DNA of 64,000 bases from Flavobacteriaceae bacterium UBA6231. Its GTDB lineage: Bacteria > Bacteroidota > Bacteroidia > Flavobacteriales > Flavobacteriaceae. Positions within the stretch are counted from its first letter, which is position 1. The number at the start of each line of letters is the position of its first letter. The notes beneath the pieces were generated by a model, which saw nothing but the letters and a program-made list of their open reading frames with translations, was not told the origin of the DNA and did no database searches. The stretch is from the NCBI GenBank assembly GCA_002441545.1, contig DJWL01000200.1:3894-67893 (forward strand). Reading direction: 5' to 3'. This document shows, in pieces, positions 1 through 7,867 of the stretch. Made by a program: the position numbers and the translations under genes.

Positions 1-630
1 TACAATTATTGGAAACCTTTGTTTATTGGAATCTCTATAAGTTTGCTCATTTTTATCCCTTGGGATATCTTTTTTACTATAAATAAAATTTGGGGGTTTA
101 ATTCTAATTATTTTATTGGAATCAAACTATTTAGCTTACCAATTGAGGAATGGCTGTTTTTTGTTTGTATACCTTATGCATGTGTTTTCACACATTATTC
201 ATTGCTTTACTACTTTCCAAATTTAAAATTATCAGACATAATTTCGAAAACAATAAGCCATATACTTTTAATATCATTTTTTTTACTTTCAGTTTTCAAT
301 TATAACAAATGGTACACTTTGGTAAATTTCACATTAGCATTCGTTATACTTGCTTTGATTGTTAAGAAAACCCCAGAATTACTAAAAACATACTTTTTAA
401 CTTTTTTAGTTATGCTTATTCCGTTTTTTATCGTGAATGGTGTATTAACGGGTAGTTTTATTCAAGACGAAGTAGTTTGGTATAATAATTTAGAGAATTT
501 GAATATTAGACTCTTTACTATTCCTATTGAAGACACCATTTATGCCTTTACACTTATTCTTATAAATTTATTGGTTATCAATTTATTAGAAACTAAAAAG
601 AAAAAAACTATTTCAACAGTTCATCAATAG
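1..630 (+). CDS. Lycopene cyclase domain protein (5' end outside window)
   Basis: The reading frame is open from base 1, so the true start lies upstream; 209 residues are visible. It is a polytopic membrane protein with two related halves carrying the IPWD...GFN and LPIEEW / IPIED signatures of the CrtYc/CrtYd-type lycopene cyclase family, which closes the beta-ionone rings of lycopene in carotenoid synthesis at the membrane. The repeat of the PIE motif near residues 45-50 and 170 shows that both halves are present as in fused Bacteroidota enzymes. The 3' end overlaps the oppositely oriented TlpA-like gene by 23 bases. Carotenoid substrate is inferred from the family. Confidence 0.85.
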   Translation, partial: YNYWKPLFIGISISLLIFIPWDIFFTINKIWGFNSNYFIGIKLFSLPIEEWLFFVCIPYACVFTHYSLLYYFPNLKLSDIISKTISHILLISFFLLSVFNYNKWYTLVNFTLAFVILALIVKKTPELLKTYFLTFLVMLIPFFIVNGVLTGSFIQDEVVWYNNLENLNIRLFTIPIEDTIYAFTLILINLLVINLLETKKKKTISTVHQ

Positions 631-1168
631 TAGTTCTTACTTTTTCGCTATTCCAATTGGCGGCACCACTTTCATCAATTATTATATTACCGTTCTTATC
701 AATCAAAAAAGTTCTTGGAATAGATGGCACCTCAAATAATTTTGAATCTTTACTCATTTCTCTATACACTTTAAATGTATATTTATTTTTATCTAAAAAC
801 TTATTAATTTCACTGTACGGATCTGATGTAACAAACAAAAATACAACCTTGTCTTCATAATCATTATACAATTTTTGAATACTTGGCATTTCTGCAATAC
901 AAGGAGGACACCATGTTGCCCAAAAGTTTATAAAGACTACTTTTCCTTTAGCATCTTCAAAATCAAACACTTGTCCCTGTTCATCTTTTAATTTCCATTC
1001 ATAACTTGATAGCTTAGTTAACTTTTCTTTGTTTTCAATAGATGGGCTAATTAATGCTAAACCCTTATTTAAAAAAACCTGAATAGGTTTTCTGGTTTGA
1101 GGAATAACAAGAATAGCAATGACTAATAAAAAAATTAGATTACTTAGTTGAGACTTTAAAAACTTCAT
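608..1168 (-). CDS. TlpA/ResA-like membrane-anchored thioredoxin
   Basis: 186 residues. A hydrophobic segment at about residues 10-24 acts as signal anchor, followed by a periplasmic thioredoxin fold. The redox motif is WCPPC (cysteines 87 and 90), and the cis-proline region SIPRTF is at about 149-154. The family (TlpA/ResA/AhpC-TSA type) reduces periplasmic disulfides, for example in cytochrome c maturation or oxidative defence; the partner here is unknown. It is convergent with the lycopene cyclase gene. The transcription unit to its right ends at the hairpin at 1221-1253, so it probably has its own promoter. Confidence 0.88.
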   Translation of the reverse strand: MKFLKSQLSNLIFLLVIAILVIPQTRKPIQVFLNKGLALISPSIENKEKLTKLSSYEWKLKDEQGQVFDFEDAKGKVVFINFWATWCPPCIAEMPSIQKLYNDYEDKVVFLFVTSDPYSEINKFLDKNKYTFKVYREMSKDSKLFEVPSIPRTFLIDKNGNIIIDESGAANWNSEKVRTTIDELLK

Positions 1169-1220
1169 GAAGTTAATTATAAAACATATTTATAGTAATG
1201 TAAATCTAATAAGAAAACAT

Positions 1221-1253
1221 AAAAAAACCTCCTGCTTTAAGGAGGTTTTTTTT
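1221..1253 (-). terminator. Intrinsic terminator after the DUF5606 gene
   Basis: Perfect stem of A-run plus ACCTCC (1221-1232) with GGAGGT plus T-run (1241-1253), 8-base loop. It lies downstream of the leftward DUF5606/def unit. The A/T-flanked stem is symmetric and could work in both directions. Confidence 0.85.
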
Positions 1254-1269
1254 ATAACAATATATAAAT

Positions 1270-1695
1270 TTATTCTTCTTCGTCAGATTTATTTTCAATA
1301 TCAGTTTCTAATAAATCTAATAATTTATGTGATTGAAGAAGATTATACCATTGAATTACTTTCTTAATATCACTCGCATAAACTCTATCTTCATCATAAT
1401 CTGGTAAAACATCAAAGAAATATTCTTCAAGTTTATCTTTACTATCTTTAGCGTCGACACTGGTTTTCTGTCCATTTTCTTTCTGCTTTATATTCAAAAA
1501 GACTTGCTTTAAAGGAACCTCCTCTGTTAAAGTATAAATGGCAATTTCACTTAACACACTTACGTTTTGTTGCACGTTAACCGATAAACGTTTTCCATCA
1601 ATCATTGATTCTGCAATAAAACCTGCACGTGTTTGTGCTACAAGTTTAAATAGTCCTGATTTTCCAGCAATCGCTATTATTTTTTCTAAGCTCAT
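1270..1695 (-). CDS. DUF5606 domain protein
   Basis: 141 residues, cytoplasmic, no signal or membrane segment. The N-terminal 45-50 residues (MSLEKIIAIAGKSGLFKLV start, then GFIAESM and the KRLSV strand) match the DUF5606 family common in Bacteroidota; its biochemical role is unknown. The C-terminal third is acidic and lysine-rich. It lies 53 bases downstream of def on the same strand and is followed by a strong terminator, so it is probably the last gene of the ruvX/def unit. From general knowledge, def and DUF5606 are often neighbours in flavobacteria. Confidence 0.85.
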   Translation of the reverse strand: MSLEKIIAIAGKSGLFKLVAQTRAGFIAESMIDGKRLSVNVQQNVSVLSEIAIYTLTEEVPLKQVFLNIKQKENGQKTSVDAKDSKDKLEEYFFDVLPDYDEDRVYASDIKKVIQWYNLLQSHKLLDLLETDIENKSDEEE

Positions 1696-1748
1696 AAATT
1701 ATTTTTAAAAACGGCAAATATCAATGCTTTGAACATTTTTTACAAGTA

Positions 1749-2339
1749 TTATCGCTTCTTTTTTTGATCTGGGAAACGCATTCTATAGTCCACACTTATT
1801 TTACCTTTTGAAATGTTACCTAATCTGGCTTTTAACAATCGTCTTTTTAAGGCTGATAGTTTGTCTGTAAATAAAATTCCATCAATATGATCATACTCGT
1901 GTTGAATAACTCGAGCTATTAACCCATCAAATTCTTCAACATGAGCAATAAAATCTTCATCAACATATTCAATAGTTAGCTTTGGTTGTCTAAAAACATC
2001 TTCTCTTATGTCTGGAATACTTAAACATCCTTCATTAAAAGCCCATTCACTGCCTTCTTCTTTTATAATTTTGGCATTAATAAAAACACGTTTAAAATCC
2101 TTTAATGTGTTTTGCTCATCTGGTGTTAAATCATCATCTTCAGAAAACGGTACGGTATCAATAACAAATAAACGAATAGGAAGTCCTATTTGAGGTGCTG
2201 CTAAACCAACACCAAAAGCATTGTACATAGTCTCAAACATGTCTTCGATAAGTTTAGCAAGATTAGGATAATCTTTTGTAATTGATGTTCCCATTTTTTT
2301 TAAAACTGGGTCACCATAAGCTACTATTGGTAAAATCAT
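1749..2339 (-). CDS. def: Peptide deformylase
   Basis: 196 residues. All three metal/active-site motifs are intact: GVGLAAPQ (residues 43-50), EGCLS (103-107, metal-binding Cys) and HEYDH (147-151, two metal-binding His and catalytic Glu). The enzyme removes the formyl group from the N-terminal methionine of nascent proteins in the cytoplasm. The acidic insertion around residues 66-80 between motifs I and II is tolerated in this family. It is leftward, upstream of DUF5606. A T9SS cargo gene with its own terminator separates it from ruvX, so it may need its own promoter in the 2340-2400 gap. Confidence 0.97.
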   Translation of the reverse strand: MILPIVAYGDPVLKKMGTSITKDYPNLAKLIEDMFETMYNAFGVGLAAPQIGLPIRLFVIDTVPFSEDDDLTPDEQNTLKDFKRVFINAKIIKEEGSEWAFNEGCLSIPDIREDVFRQPKLTIEYVDEDFIAHVEEFDGLIARVIQHEYDHIDGILFTDKLSALKRRLLKARLGNISKGKISVDYRMRFPDQKKKR

Positions 2340-2404
2340 TCTTCTTTTTTGATATTTTTATGCAAAAATACAATACTTAGCATTTATTGCTATAAATTAT
2401 GCAT

Positions 2405-2436
2405 AAAAAAACTCCTTTAAAAAAGGAGTTTTTTTA
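2405..2436 (-). terminator. Intrinsic terminator after the T9SS cargo gene
   Basis: A-run plus ACTCCTT pairs with AAGGAGT plus T-run around a short A-rich loop. It sits just after the stop codon of the leftward gene at 2454-3035 and separates that gene from def. Confidence 0.85.
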
Positions 2437-2453
2437 TAATATTATGTGAGTTA

Positions 2454-3035
2454 TTATTTCAGCACAACTATTTTTCTGGTAGTAGAACCACCTTCGTTAG
2501 AAATCTTTAGCATATATATACCATTAGCTAAATTAGCTGAAGCTATTTCAGTTTTATCTTGATTAGCTACAACGCTATGATATACTTGTTTTCCTGTTAC
2601 GCTATAAATATTAATATCTGCCTTAATTGGTAAACCAAAAGATAGTTTAATATTAGCTCCTGCTGTTAAAGGATTTGGATAAACCTTTAAAGTTTCATTT
2701 AAAAATGCAAACTCGTCAACTGGTAAAGTACCTCCAGAGTAAGAACATGATGAATCAAAACCACTTGTTACAGTAAAATCTTGACCAACTATTGCTGGGC
2801 CACTTGTAAGATCATATCGTGAAGTTGTTTCAAAACAAAGCACTAAAGTAAATGTAGTAGTTGAATTAACCTCAATAGTTGTAGGCCTATCACCACAGAA
2901 AGATGTGGATGGTGGATAAGAAAAATATATCTGTGTTCCACCAGCAGATGTGGTTCCTGCATCAGGGCAAGCTTCAGCATTCATTTTGCTAAAACTAAAA
3001 ATTGAAAAAATAATTAATAGGTAAATTTGTTTCAT
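2454..3035 (-). CDS. Small secreted protein with T9SS type A sorting domain
   Basis: 193 residues from the ATG at 3035; an in-frame upstream start at 3155 is rejected because it lies inside ruvX and puts 40 residues before a good signal peptide. Order: signal peptide (about 1-23), a short Cys-containing mature domain (about 24-118, at least four Cys, unknown fold), then a type A Por-secretion C-terminal domain (LKVYPNPL, NIYSVTGKQV, LANGIYMLKI, KIVVLK). The C-terminal domain directs T9SS export and surface attachment. The cargo is not recognised. The gene sits between ruvX and def with its own terminator. Confidence 0.85.
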   Translation of the reverse strand: MKQIYLLIIFSIFSFSKMNAEACPDAGTTSAGGTQIYFSYPPSTSFCGDRPTTIEVNSTTTFTLVLCFETTSRYDLTSGPAIVGQDFTVTSGFDSSCSYSGGTLPVDEFAFLNETLKVYPNPLTAGANIKLSFGLPIKADINIYSVTGKQVYHSVVANQDKTEIASANLANGIYMLKISNEGGSTTRKIVVLK

Positions 3036-3102
3036 GGTTATTCGTTTGGATTTAACGAAATAAAAATAAACATTTTTTCTTACAATGAAAACATTTATTT
3101 GG

Positions 3103-3513
3103 TTATTTTGAATATAAATAGCTTTGCAAAATAAGCGTTGCGCTAATTTCATCAATAAGAGCTTTATTTTTTCTTTGCTTTTTATTCAATCCACTATCAA
3201 TCATAGTCTTAAATGCTATTTTTGAAGTGAAGCGTTCATCTACACGTTTAATTTCTATATTAGGGAATAGCTTCTCTAACTTTTTTATAAAAGGATAAAT
3301 ATAAGATTCGCTTTCTGAAGGTGAATTATCCATTTGCTTAGGTTCACCTATCAAGAACAATTCTACCTGTTCTTTTGTTGTATAGTCTTTTAAAAAAGAA
3401 ATTAATTCACTTGTAGCAACAGTAGTTAATCCCGAAGCAATTATCTGTAAGTCGTCAGTTACCGCTATTCCAGTTCTTTTTAAACCATAATCTATTGCTA
3501 ATAAACGTGCCAT
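3103..3513 (-). CDS. ruvX: RuvX/YqgF pre-16S rRNA nuclease-like protein
   Basis: 136 residues, the usual length of the family. An RNase H-like fold is shown by the N-terminal strand LLAIDYGLKRTGIAV with catalytic Asp at residue 7, GEPKQMDNSPS near 56, VDERFTS near 91, and IDEISATLILQSYL near the C-terminus with the last acidic residue. Family members process 16S rRNA 5' ends and were earlier called putative Holliday junction resolvases. Cytoplasmic, essential in many bacteria. It starts 88 bases downstream of the terminator of the next gene, so it probably has its own promoter. Confidence 0.95.
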   Translation of the reverse strand: MARLLAIDYGLKRTGIAVTDDLQIIASGLTTVATSELISFLKDYTTKEQVELFLIGEPKQMDNSPSESESYIYPFIKKLEKLFPNIEIKRVDERFTSKIAFKTMIDSGLNKKQRKNKALIDEISATLILQSYLYSK

Positions 3514-3542
3514 AAATAAATTTTAAATAAAAATAAACAATA

Positions 3543-3576
3543 AAAAAAAAGGATGTCTTTTTTGACAACCTTTTTT
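3543..3576 (-). terminator. Intrinsic terminator after the small secreted protein gene
   Basis: AAAAAGGATGTC pairs with GACAACCTTTTT with one mismatch around a T-rich loop, followed by T residues on the leftward strand. It closes the leftward transcript of the 3602-3901 gene. Confidence 0.75.
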
Positions 3577-3601
3577 AACTTAAGAGAGATAAGCTTAAAT
3601 A

Positions 3602-3901
3602 CTAAGCTACTTTTTCTTTATATATTTTTGGAAATAGCAAGTTTATATTTTGAACGTTTCTTACACGATTTAAATAAAGTCTAATATCACTATTAGTTCT
3701 AGCAATAACTTCATTTGTATTTTCAATTACAGTAGTTTCAGTTTTTTTAATGTTGTTAGAAAATTCTATAGTAATTTTAGAAGAAACTGTATTTACATTT
3801 AATTCATTAACAGTTACAACTTTTACCTCTGTATTTTTTGCTTGAGCATTTGCTACCGAGAAAGAAAGTAATAAAATTAATAATGTGTAAATTGTTTTCA
3901 T
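3602..3901 (-). CDS. Small secreted protein of unknown function
   Basis: 99 residues from the ATG at 3901; an upstream in-frame start adds 13 residues ahead of an ideal signal peptide and is rejected. Signal peptide at about 1-20 (KTIYTLLILLLSFSVANAQ), then a mature domain of about 80 residues rich in Val, Thr and Asn and predicted mostly beta, with a basic C-terminal region (RLYLNRVRNVQ). No family recognised and no lipobox, so it is probably periplasmic or surface-associated. The upstream region shared with dapD contains a long dyad (4007-4082) that may regulate it. Confidence 0.7.
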   Translation of the reverse strand: MKTIYTLLILLLSFSVANAQAKNTEVKVVTVNELNVNTVSSKITIEFSNNIKKTETTVIENTNEVIARTNSDIRLYLNRVRNVQNINLLFPKIYKEKVA

Positions 3902-4006
3902 TTGATTTGGGTTATTTTGATGAGTCAAATATATATACACATGAACCCTGATTCACAATAAATTAGTTGTAACCATTTAGATTTTCGATGATTAGAGATA
4001 GTACAT

Positions 4007-4082
4007 ATTTTTATCGATGAATAGATAAAATGCTGTATTTTTCCGCTTAAATAAACATAAAATGCATTTCATCGATAAAAAT
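4007..4082. repeat. Perfect 15-base inverted repeat, candidate operator
   Basis: ATTTTTATCGATGAA (4007-4021) is exactly complementary to TTCATCGATAAAAAT (4068-4082), with 46 bases between arms. There is no T-run or coding context typical of a terminator. It lies about 150 bases ahead of dapD and about 105 bases ahead of the leftward gene. Confidence 0.65.
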
Positions 4083-4199
4083 TTTTAGTTGAAAGGATAA
4101 AGTGAGAAAATATTTTTAATTATTCATCAAAACTTATGCGTTTCAACAGAAACTCAATTTATAATATGCCGTTAAACTTTTTATTTTAAACATAGATAC

Positions 4200-4207
4200 T
4201 ATCTTTG
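4200..4207 (+). promoter_or_regulatory. Candidate -7 box of dapD
   Basis: TATCTTTG matches the Bacteroidota TAnnTTTG -7 consensus and lies 20 bases before the dapD ATG. No clear TTG was seen at -33. Confidence 0.45.
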
Positions 4208-4227
4208 CTAAAAATTGAATTTAAATA

Positions 4228-5043
4228 ATGACACAATTACAACAAATCATAGAGAAGGCTTGGGACAATAGAGAGCTTATAAAAGAAAATGAGACAATCT
4301 CAGCTATAAAAGAAGTTATATCTTTATTAGATTCTGGCAAACTTAGAGTTGCAGAACCAATATCTGATGGTTGGCAGGTTAACGAATGGGTAAAAAAAGC
4401 CGTTGTTTTATATTTCCCAATACAAACTATGGAAACCATAGAAGTTGGTCCATTTGAGTTTCATGATAAAATTCCATTAAAGAGAGGATATGCTGAAAAA
4501 GGCATTCGTGTTGTACCACATGCAGTTGCTCGTCATGGCGCATATATTTCAAAAGGAACCATTTTAATGCCAAGTTATGTGAATATTGGTGCTTACGTTG
4601 ATGAAGGTACAATGGTTGATACTTGGGCAACTGTTGGCAGTTGCGCACAAGTTGGTAAAAACGTTCACTTATCTGGAGGTGTGGGTCTAGGAGGTGTTTT
4701 AGAACCTTTACAAGCTGCTCCAGTTATTATAGAAGACAATGCCTTTATTGGGTCGCGTTGTATTGTGGTTGAAGGTGTGCGGGTTGAGACAGAAGCAGTT
4801 TTAGGTGCTAATGTGGTTTTAACTATGAGTACTAAAATAATTGATGTTACTGGAGAAACTCCTATTGAATATAAAGGTAGAGTGCCAGCACGATCTGTTG
4901 TAATCCCTGGAAGTTATACCAAAAAATTTGCAGCTGGTGAGTTTCAAGTACCTTGTGCTTTAATCATAGGGAAAAGAAAAGAAAGTACTGATAAGAAAAC
5001 ATCTTTGAACAATGCACTTCGAGAAAATGATGTAGCAGTTTAA
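4228..5043 (+). CDS. dapD: 2,3,4,5-tetrahydropyridine-2,6-dicarboxylate N-succinyltransferase
   Basis: 271 residues, full family length. An N-terminal helical domain (1-95) is followed by a left-handed beta-helix built from hexapeptide repeats (MPSYVNIGAYVDEGTMVDTWATVGS, about 112-135, and GGVGLGGVLEP near 150), then a C-terminal segment with GKRKEST. It transfers succinyl from succinyl-CoA to tetrahydrodipicolinate, committing the succinylase branch to meso-diaminopimelate and lysine in the cytoplasm. It joins lysA at 38281, which catalyses the last step of the same pathway. It appears monocistronic or leads the following glycan genes. Confidence 0.97.
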   Translation: MTQLQQIIEKAWDNRELIKENETISAIKEVISLLDSGKLRVAEPISDGWQVNEWVKKAVVLYFPIQTMETIEVGPFEFHDKIPLKRGYAEKGIRVVPHAVARHGAYISKGTILMPSYVNIGAYVDEGTMVDTWATVGSCAQVGKNVHLSGGVGLGGVLEPLQAAPVIIEDNAFIGSRCIVVEGVRVETEAVLGANVVLTMSTKIIDVTGETPIEYKGRVPARSVVIPGSYTKKFAAGEFQVPCALIIGKRKESTDKKTSLNNALRENDVAV

Positions 5044-5083
5044 CTAAATTGATAAAAACTGGTGATATATATTTGATGTATTG

Positions 5084-6172
5084 ATGCACTATAAATTTTT
5101 AATTTACATATCATACAGTTACGCAATCCCTATTGGTAATCCTCTAGAAGAGGAGATTAACAAGCGTGGATATTCAGTTTATTGGTTTAGTGATTTAGAA
5201 GAAGGTGCTAAAGCATTGAAAAGTAAAAAGAATGTTTTTTATAATATTAGAGAAGCTATATCATATAATCCAGACATTATTCTTACAGTTACCGATAGTG
5301 TTCCTGATTTTTTTAGAGGACTAAAAGTACAGGTTTTTCATGGCTTTAATGCAGAGAAAAGACCAGAGAGCAAAAATGGTTTTGCTCATTTCAGGATAAG
5401 AGGTTTCTTCGATTTATATTGTACCCAAGGTCCCAACACTACAAAAGGGTTTAAGGAACAACAAAAAAAGAATCCCTATTTTGAAGTTATTGAAACTGGC
5501 TGGAGTAAGGTAGACCCATTATTCCCTATAGAAAATAAAGACATAAAAAATGATAAACCTGCTATTTTCATAGCATCAACATTTACCCAAAGGTTGAGTT
5601 TGGCTTATAATGAAGATGTTTTTAATGAAATTAAACGGCTTTCAGAAACTGGAGAATTCAAGTTCTTAATGGTTTTACATCCTAAATTACCAATAGAAAT
5701 TATTGAAAAATGGAAGTCATTAAACAATGATAATTTTACTTTTTATGATACAACGGATTTAATTCCATTGTTTAAAAAGGCTGAAATTATGTTTTCTGAT
5801 ACTACGTCTGCAATCCAAGAGTTTTTACTTCAAAAAAAGCCTGTTGTAACATTCAATCATACTTTTAATCATAATTATTTAATTAATATAACAAAAGCTT
5901 CATTAATAGAAGAATCCTTAAATGAAGCTTTAACATATCCTGAAGATTTAATAAATAATATCTCTTTATATATTAATGAATTAAACCCATATTTCGACGG
6001 TAAATCTAGTGAGCGTATCATAACTACTACAATAGATTTTTTACATAAAGACAAAAGTTATCTAAAAAACAAACCTCTCAATTTTATTAGAAAATATAAA
6101 ATCAGGAAACGTTTGAACTATTTCCCACTCAAAAGTTTCAATAGCCCCTATACCATAGAATTAAAAAACTAA
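5084..6172 (+). CDS. CDP-glycerol glycerophosphotransferase-like family protein
   Basis: 362 residues from the ATG at 5084 (a TTG one codon earlier is less likely). GT-B-like architecture: an N-terminal Rossmann-like half with QVFHGFNAEKR (about 85-95), and a C-terminal half with LHPKLP (about 205) and the donor-site signature FSDTTSAIQEFLLQKKPVV (about 243-261), resembling CDP-glycerol or UDP-sugar dependent transferases. It likely modifies a surface glycan or phosphoglycerol-containing polymer; donor and acceptor cannot be told. It lies four bases from the GT2 gene and probably belongs to the envelope-glycan group at 5-8.7 kb. Confidence 0.65.
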   Translation: MHYKFLIYISYSYAIPIGNPLEEEINKRGYSVYWFSDLEEGAKALKSKKNVFYNIREAISYNPDIILTVTDSVPDFFRGLKVQVFHGFNAEKRPESKNGFAHFRIRGFFDLYCTQGPNTTKGFKEQQKKNPYFEVIETGWSKVDPLFPIENKDIKNDKPAIFIASTFTQRLSLAYNEDVFNEIKRLSETGEFKFLMVLHPKLPIEIIEKWKSLNNDNFTFYDTTDLIPLFKKAEIMFSDTTSAIQEFLLQKKPVVTFNHTFNHNYLINITKASLIEESLNEALTYPEDLINNISLYINELNPYFDGKSSERIITTTIDFLHKDKSYLKNKPLNFIRKYKIRKRLNYFPLKSFNSPYTIELKN

Positions 6173-6175
6173 CAT

Positions 6176-6934
6176 ATGATTAAACTTTCTGCAGTTATTA
6201 TAACCTACAACGAAGAAGAACATCTGGAAAAATGCTTGAGTTCGTTAATTGATGTAGCAGATGAAATTATTGTTGTTGATTCATTTTCAACAGATAAGAC
6301 TCGTGAAATTTGTGAATCTTTTAATGTAACATTTCACCTGCATGCTTTTGAAGGCTATATTGAACAAAAAAACTATGCTTTCTCTTTAGCAAACTATGAT
6401 TATATTTTATCTCTTGATGGAGACGAGGCTCTTTCAGATAATTTAAAATCAAGCATCTTAAAAGTGAAAGCTAATTGGCAATTTGATGGCTATTACTGTA
6501 ACAGACTAAATAATTATTGCGGACAATGGATAAAACATTCCGATTGGTATCCCGATAAAAAATTAAGACTCATTAAAAAAGGCAGCGGTGAATGGAAAGG
6601 TATAAATCCACATGACACCTATACCTTAAAAAAAGGAATTAAATCAGGTAAACTAAAAGGAGATTTATTACACTGGATTTACAGGGATTATTCAGACCAT
6701 AATTTAAAAGTAGAACAATTTTCAACAATTGCTTCTGAAGCTTATTATAAATTAGGCAAAAAATCATCCATTTGGAAGATACTTTGCAGACCAGCTTGGG
6801 CTTTCTTTAAAGCATATTTTTTAAGATTAGGTTTTTTAGATGGTTTAAATGGTTTGATTATTTGTATACAAACCTATAATGTAACTTTTTTAAAATATGT
6901 GAAGCTTTATAGACTTTGGAACACAAAACCTTAA
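6176..6934 (+). CDS. Family 2 glycosyltransferase, WaaE/KdtX type
   Basis: 252 residues. GT-A fold: an N-terminal strand SAVIITYNEEEHLEKCLSSL, IIVVDSFSTDKT (31-42), and the metal-binding DGD at 81-83 in ILSLDGDEAL. The sequence pattern and length match lipopolysaccharide core beta-glycosyltransferases of the WaaE group, which add hexose to inner-core sugars on the cytoplasmic face. It is preceded at 4 bases by the CDP-glycerol-type transferase gene and faces the Kdo-kinase-like gene with only one base between the two stop codons, supporting a role in LPS core assembly. Confidence 0.85.
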   Translation: MIKLSAVIITYNEEEHLEKCLSSLIDVADEIIVVDSFSTDKTREICESFNVTFHLHAFEGYIEQKNYAFSLANYDYILSLDGDEALSDNLKSSILKVKANWQFDGYYCNRLNNYCGQWIKHSDWYPDKKLRLIKKGSGEWKGINPHDTYTLKKGIKSGKLKGDLLHWIYRDYSDHNLKVEQFSTIASEAYYKLGKKSSIWKILCRPAWAFFKAYFLRLGFLDGLNGLIICIQTYNVTFLKYVKLYRLWNTKP

Positions 6935-6935
6935 T

Positions 6936-7700
6936 TTATTTTTTTCCTAAAACCTTTTTCTTTAATCTTATTTTTCGATGAAATTTCTCTTGAAAAGCTT
7001 CAGTTTCTTTCCACATTAAATCGAATATTTTATTATAATTTTCACCTGAACACTTTGCGTATTCATCACTCATCACTTCAACCATAGATTTATGAATAGT
7101 GAGCTTTGAAAAGTTTTTAATTCTTGTTTCAAAATCCAATGGTTTAAAAAGCATTCTATTCAAATCAACTAAATAAAAATCATAGCTATCGCCATTCTTT
7201 TTTATTAAAGTATTCCCGGGAGAATGGTCAAGAAAAAGAATGTTTTTTTGGTGCAAACTATATGTAAACCTTGTAAATGCTCTTAAAATATTATCATAAT
7301 CAGGAATATTAAAATCCTTTGTCAGCTCTCTGTATGTAAAATCACAATCTAAATTTTCACTAACATAAAAGCTTCTTTTAAAGAATAATAGTGTTGTATA
7401 TTCAAAATAAGCAATAGGTTCTGGTGTACCTACTCCTAACTCAGTTAACTTATTTGCATATTCAAAAGATCTTTGCGCTTTGCTTTTCCTAAAAAACTTA
7501 TAGACTATTTGATTTGCTAAATGAGGTACTTTAAACGATTTAATATTTAGTTCCCTGTCATTAACTTTAATAATCTTAATTTTATTTCTCTTTCCAACTC
7601 CACCACCATAACTATCAAAATTACGAGCAACATTAGTTAACAATTCTTTATATTTCTCTCCAAGTTTTGTATTGAAACACTTAAATTCTTTTCCTTCCAT
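6936..7700 (-). CDS. Kdo-kinase/InaA-like lipopolysaccharide kinase
   Basis: 254 residues. A small protein-kinase-like fold of the Kdo kinase/InaA family: an N-terminal lobe with a Lys-containing strand (LNIKSFKVP, about 52-60), a catalytic loop FLDHSPGNTLI (about 165-175, Asp and Asn in HRDxxxxN arrangement) and a DFG-equivalent LVDLNRM (about 189). The family phosphorylates Kdo or heptose of LPS inner core. It sits beside the WaaE-like transferase in convergent orientation. Substrate is inferred. Confidence 0.82.
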   Translation of the reverse strand: MEGKEFKCFNTKLGEKYKELLTNVARNFDSYGGGVGKRNKIKIIKVNDRELNIKSFKVPHLANQIVYKFFRKSKAQRSFEYANKLTELGVGTPEPIAYFEYTTLLFFKRSFYVSENLDCDFTYRELTKDFNIPDYDNILRAFTRFTYSLHQKNILFLDHSPGNTLIKKNGDSYDFYLVDLNRMLFKPLDFETRIKNFSKLTIHKSMVEVMSDEYAKCSGENYNKIFDLMWKETEAFQEKFHRKIRLKKKVLGKK

Positions 7701-7867
7701 TTATTTTAATTAATTGTCTTTCAATTCAAGCTTAATAAGATTTTTCATCCTTTATTTTTACAAATTTATTTATTATCAAATTTCTTTAAACCAACTAAAT
7801 AGTACAATAATATTTTTAATAGAAATTTGTATCATTGCAAAGATAAGTTTCAAAAATTAATATCTTA

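Larger units (their letters stand above)
3902..4227. other. Divergent intergenic region with TCGATGA boxes
   Basis: 326 bases between the leftward small secreted gene and rightward dapD, with no coding potential seen. It holds two direct TCGATGA(T/A)TAG boxes (3985-3995 and 4014-4024, 29 bases apart), an inverted copy forming a 15-base perfect dyad (4007-4021 with 4068-4082), and a -7-like box before dapD. Divergent promoter control is inferred. Confidence 0.6.

Noticed and set aside
3036..3155. Longer start for the T9SS type A protein inside ruvX
   Set aside because: It would overlap ruvX by 53 bases and place 40 basic/aromatic residues in front of a proper signal peptide.
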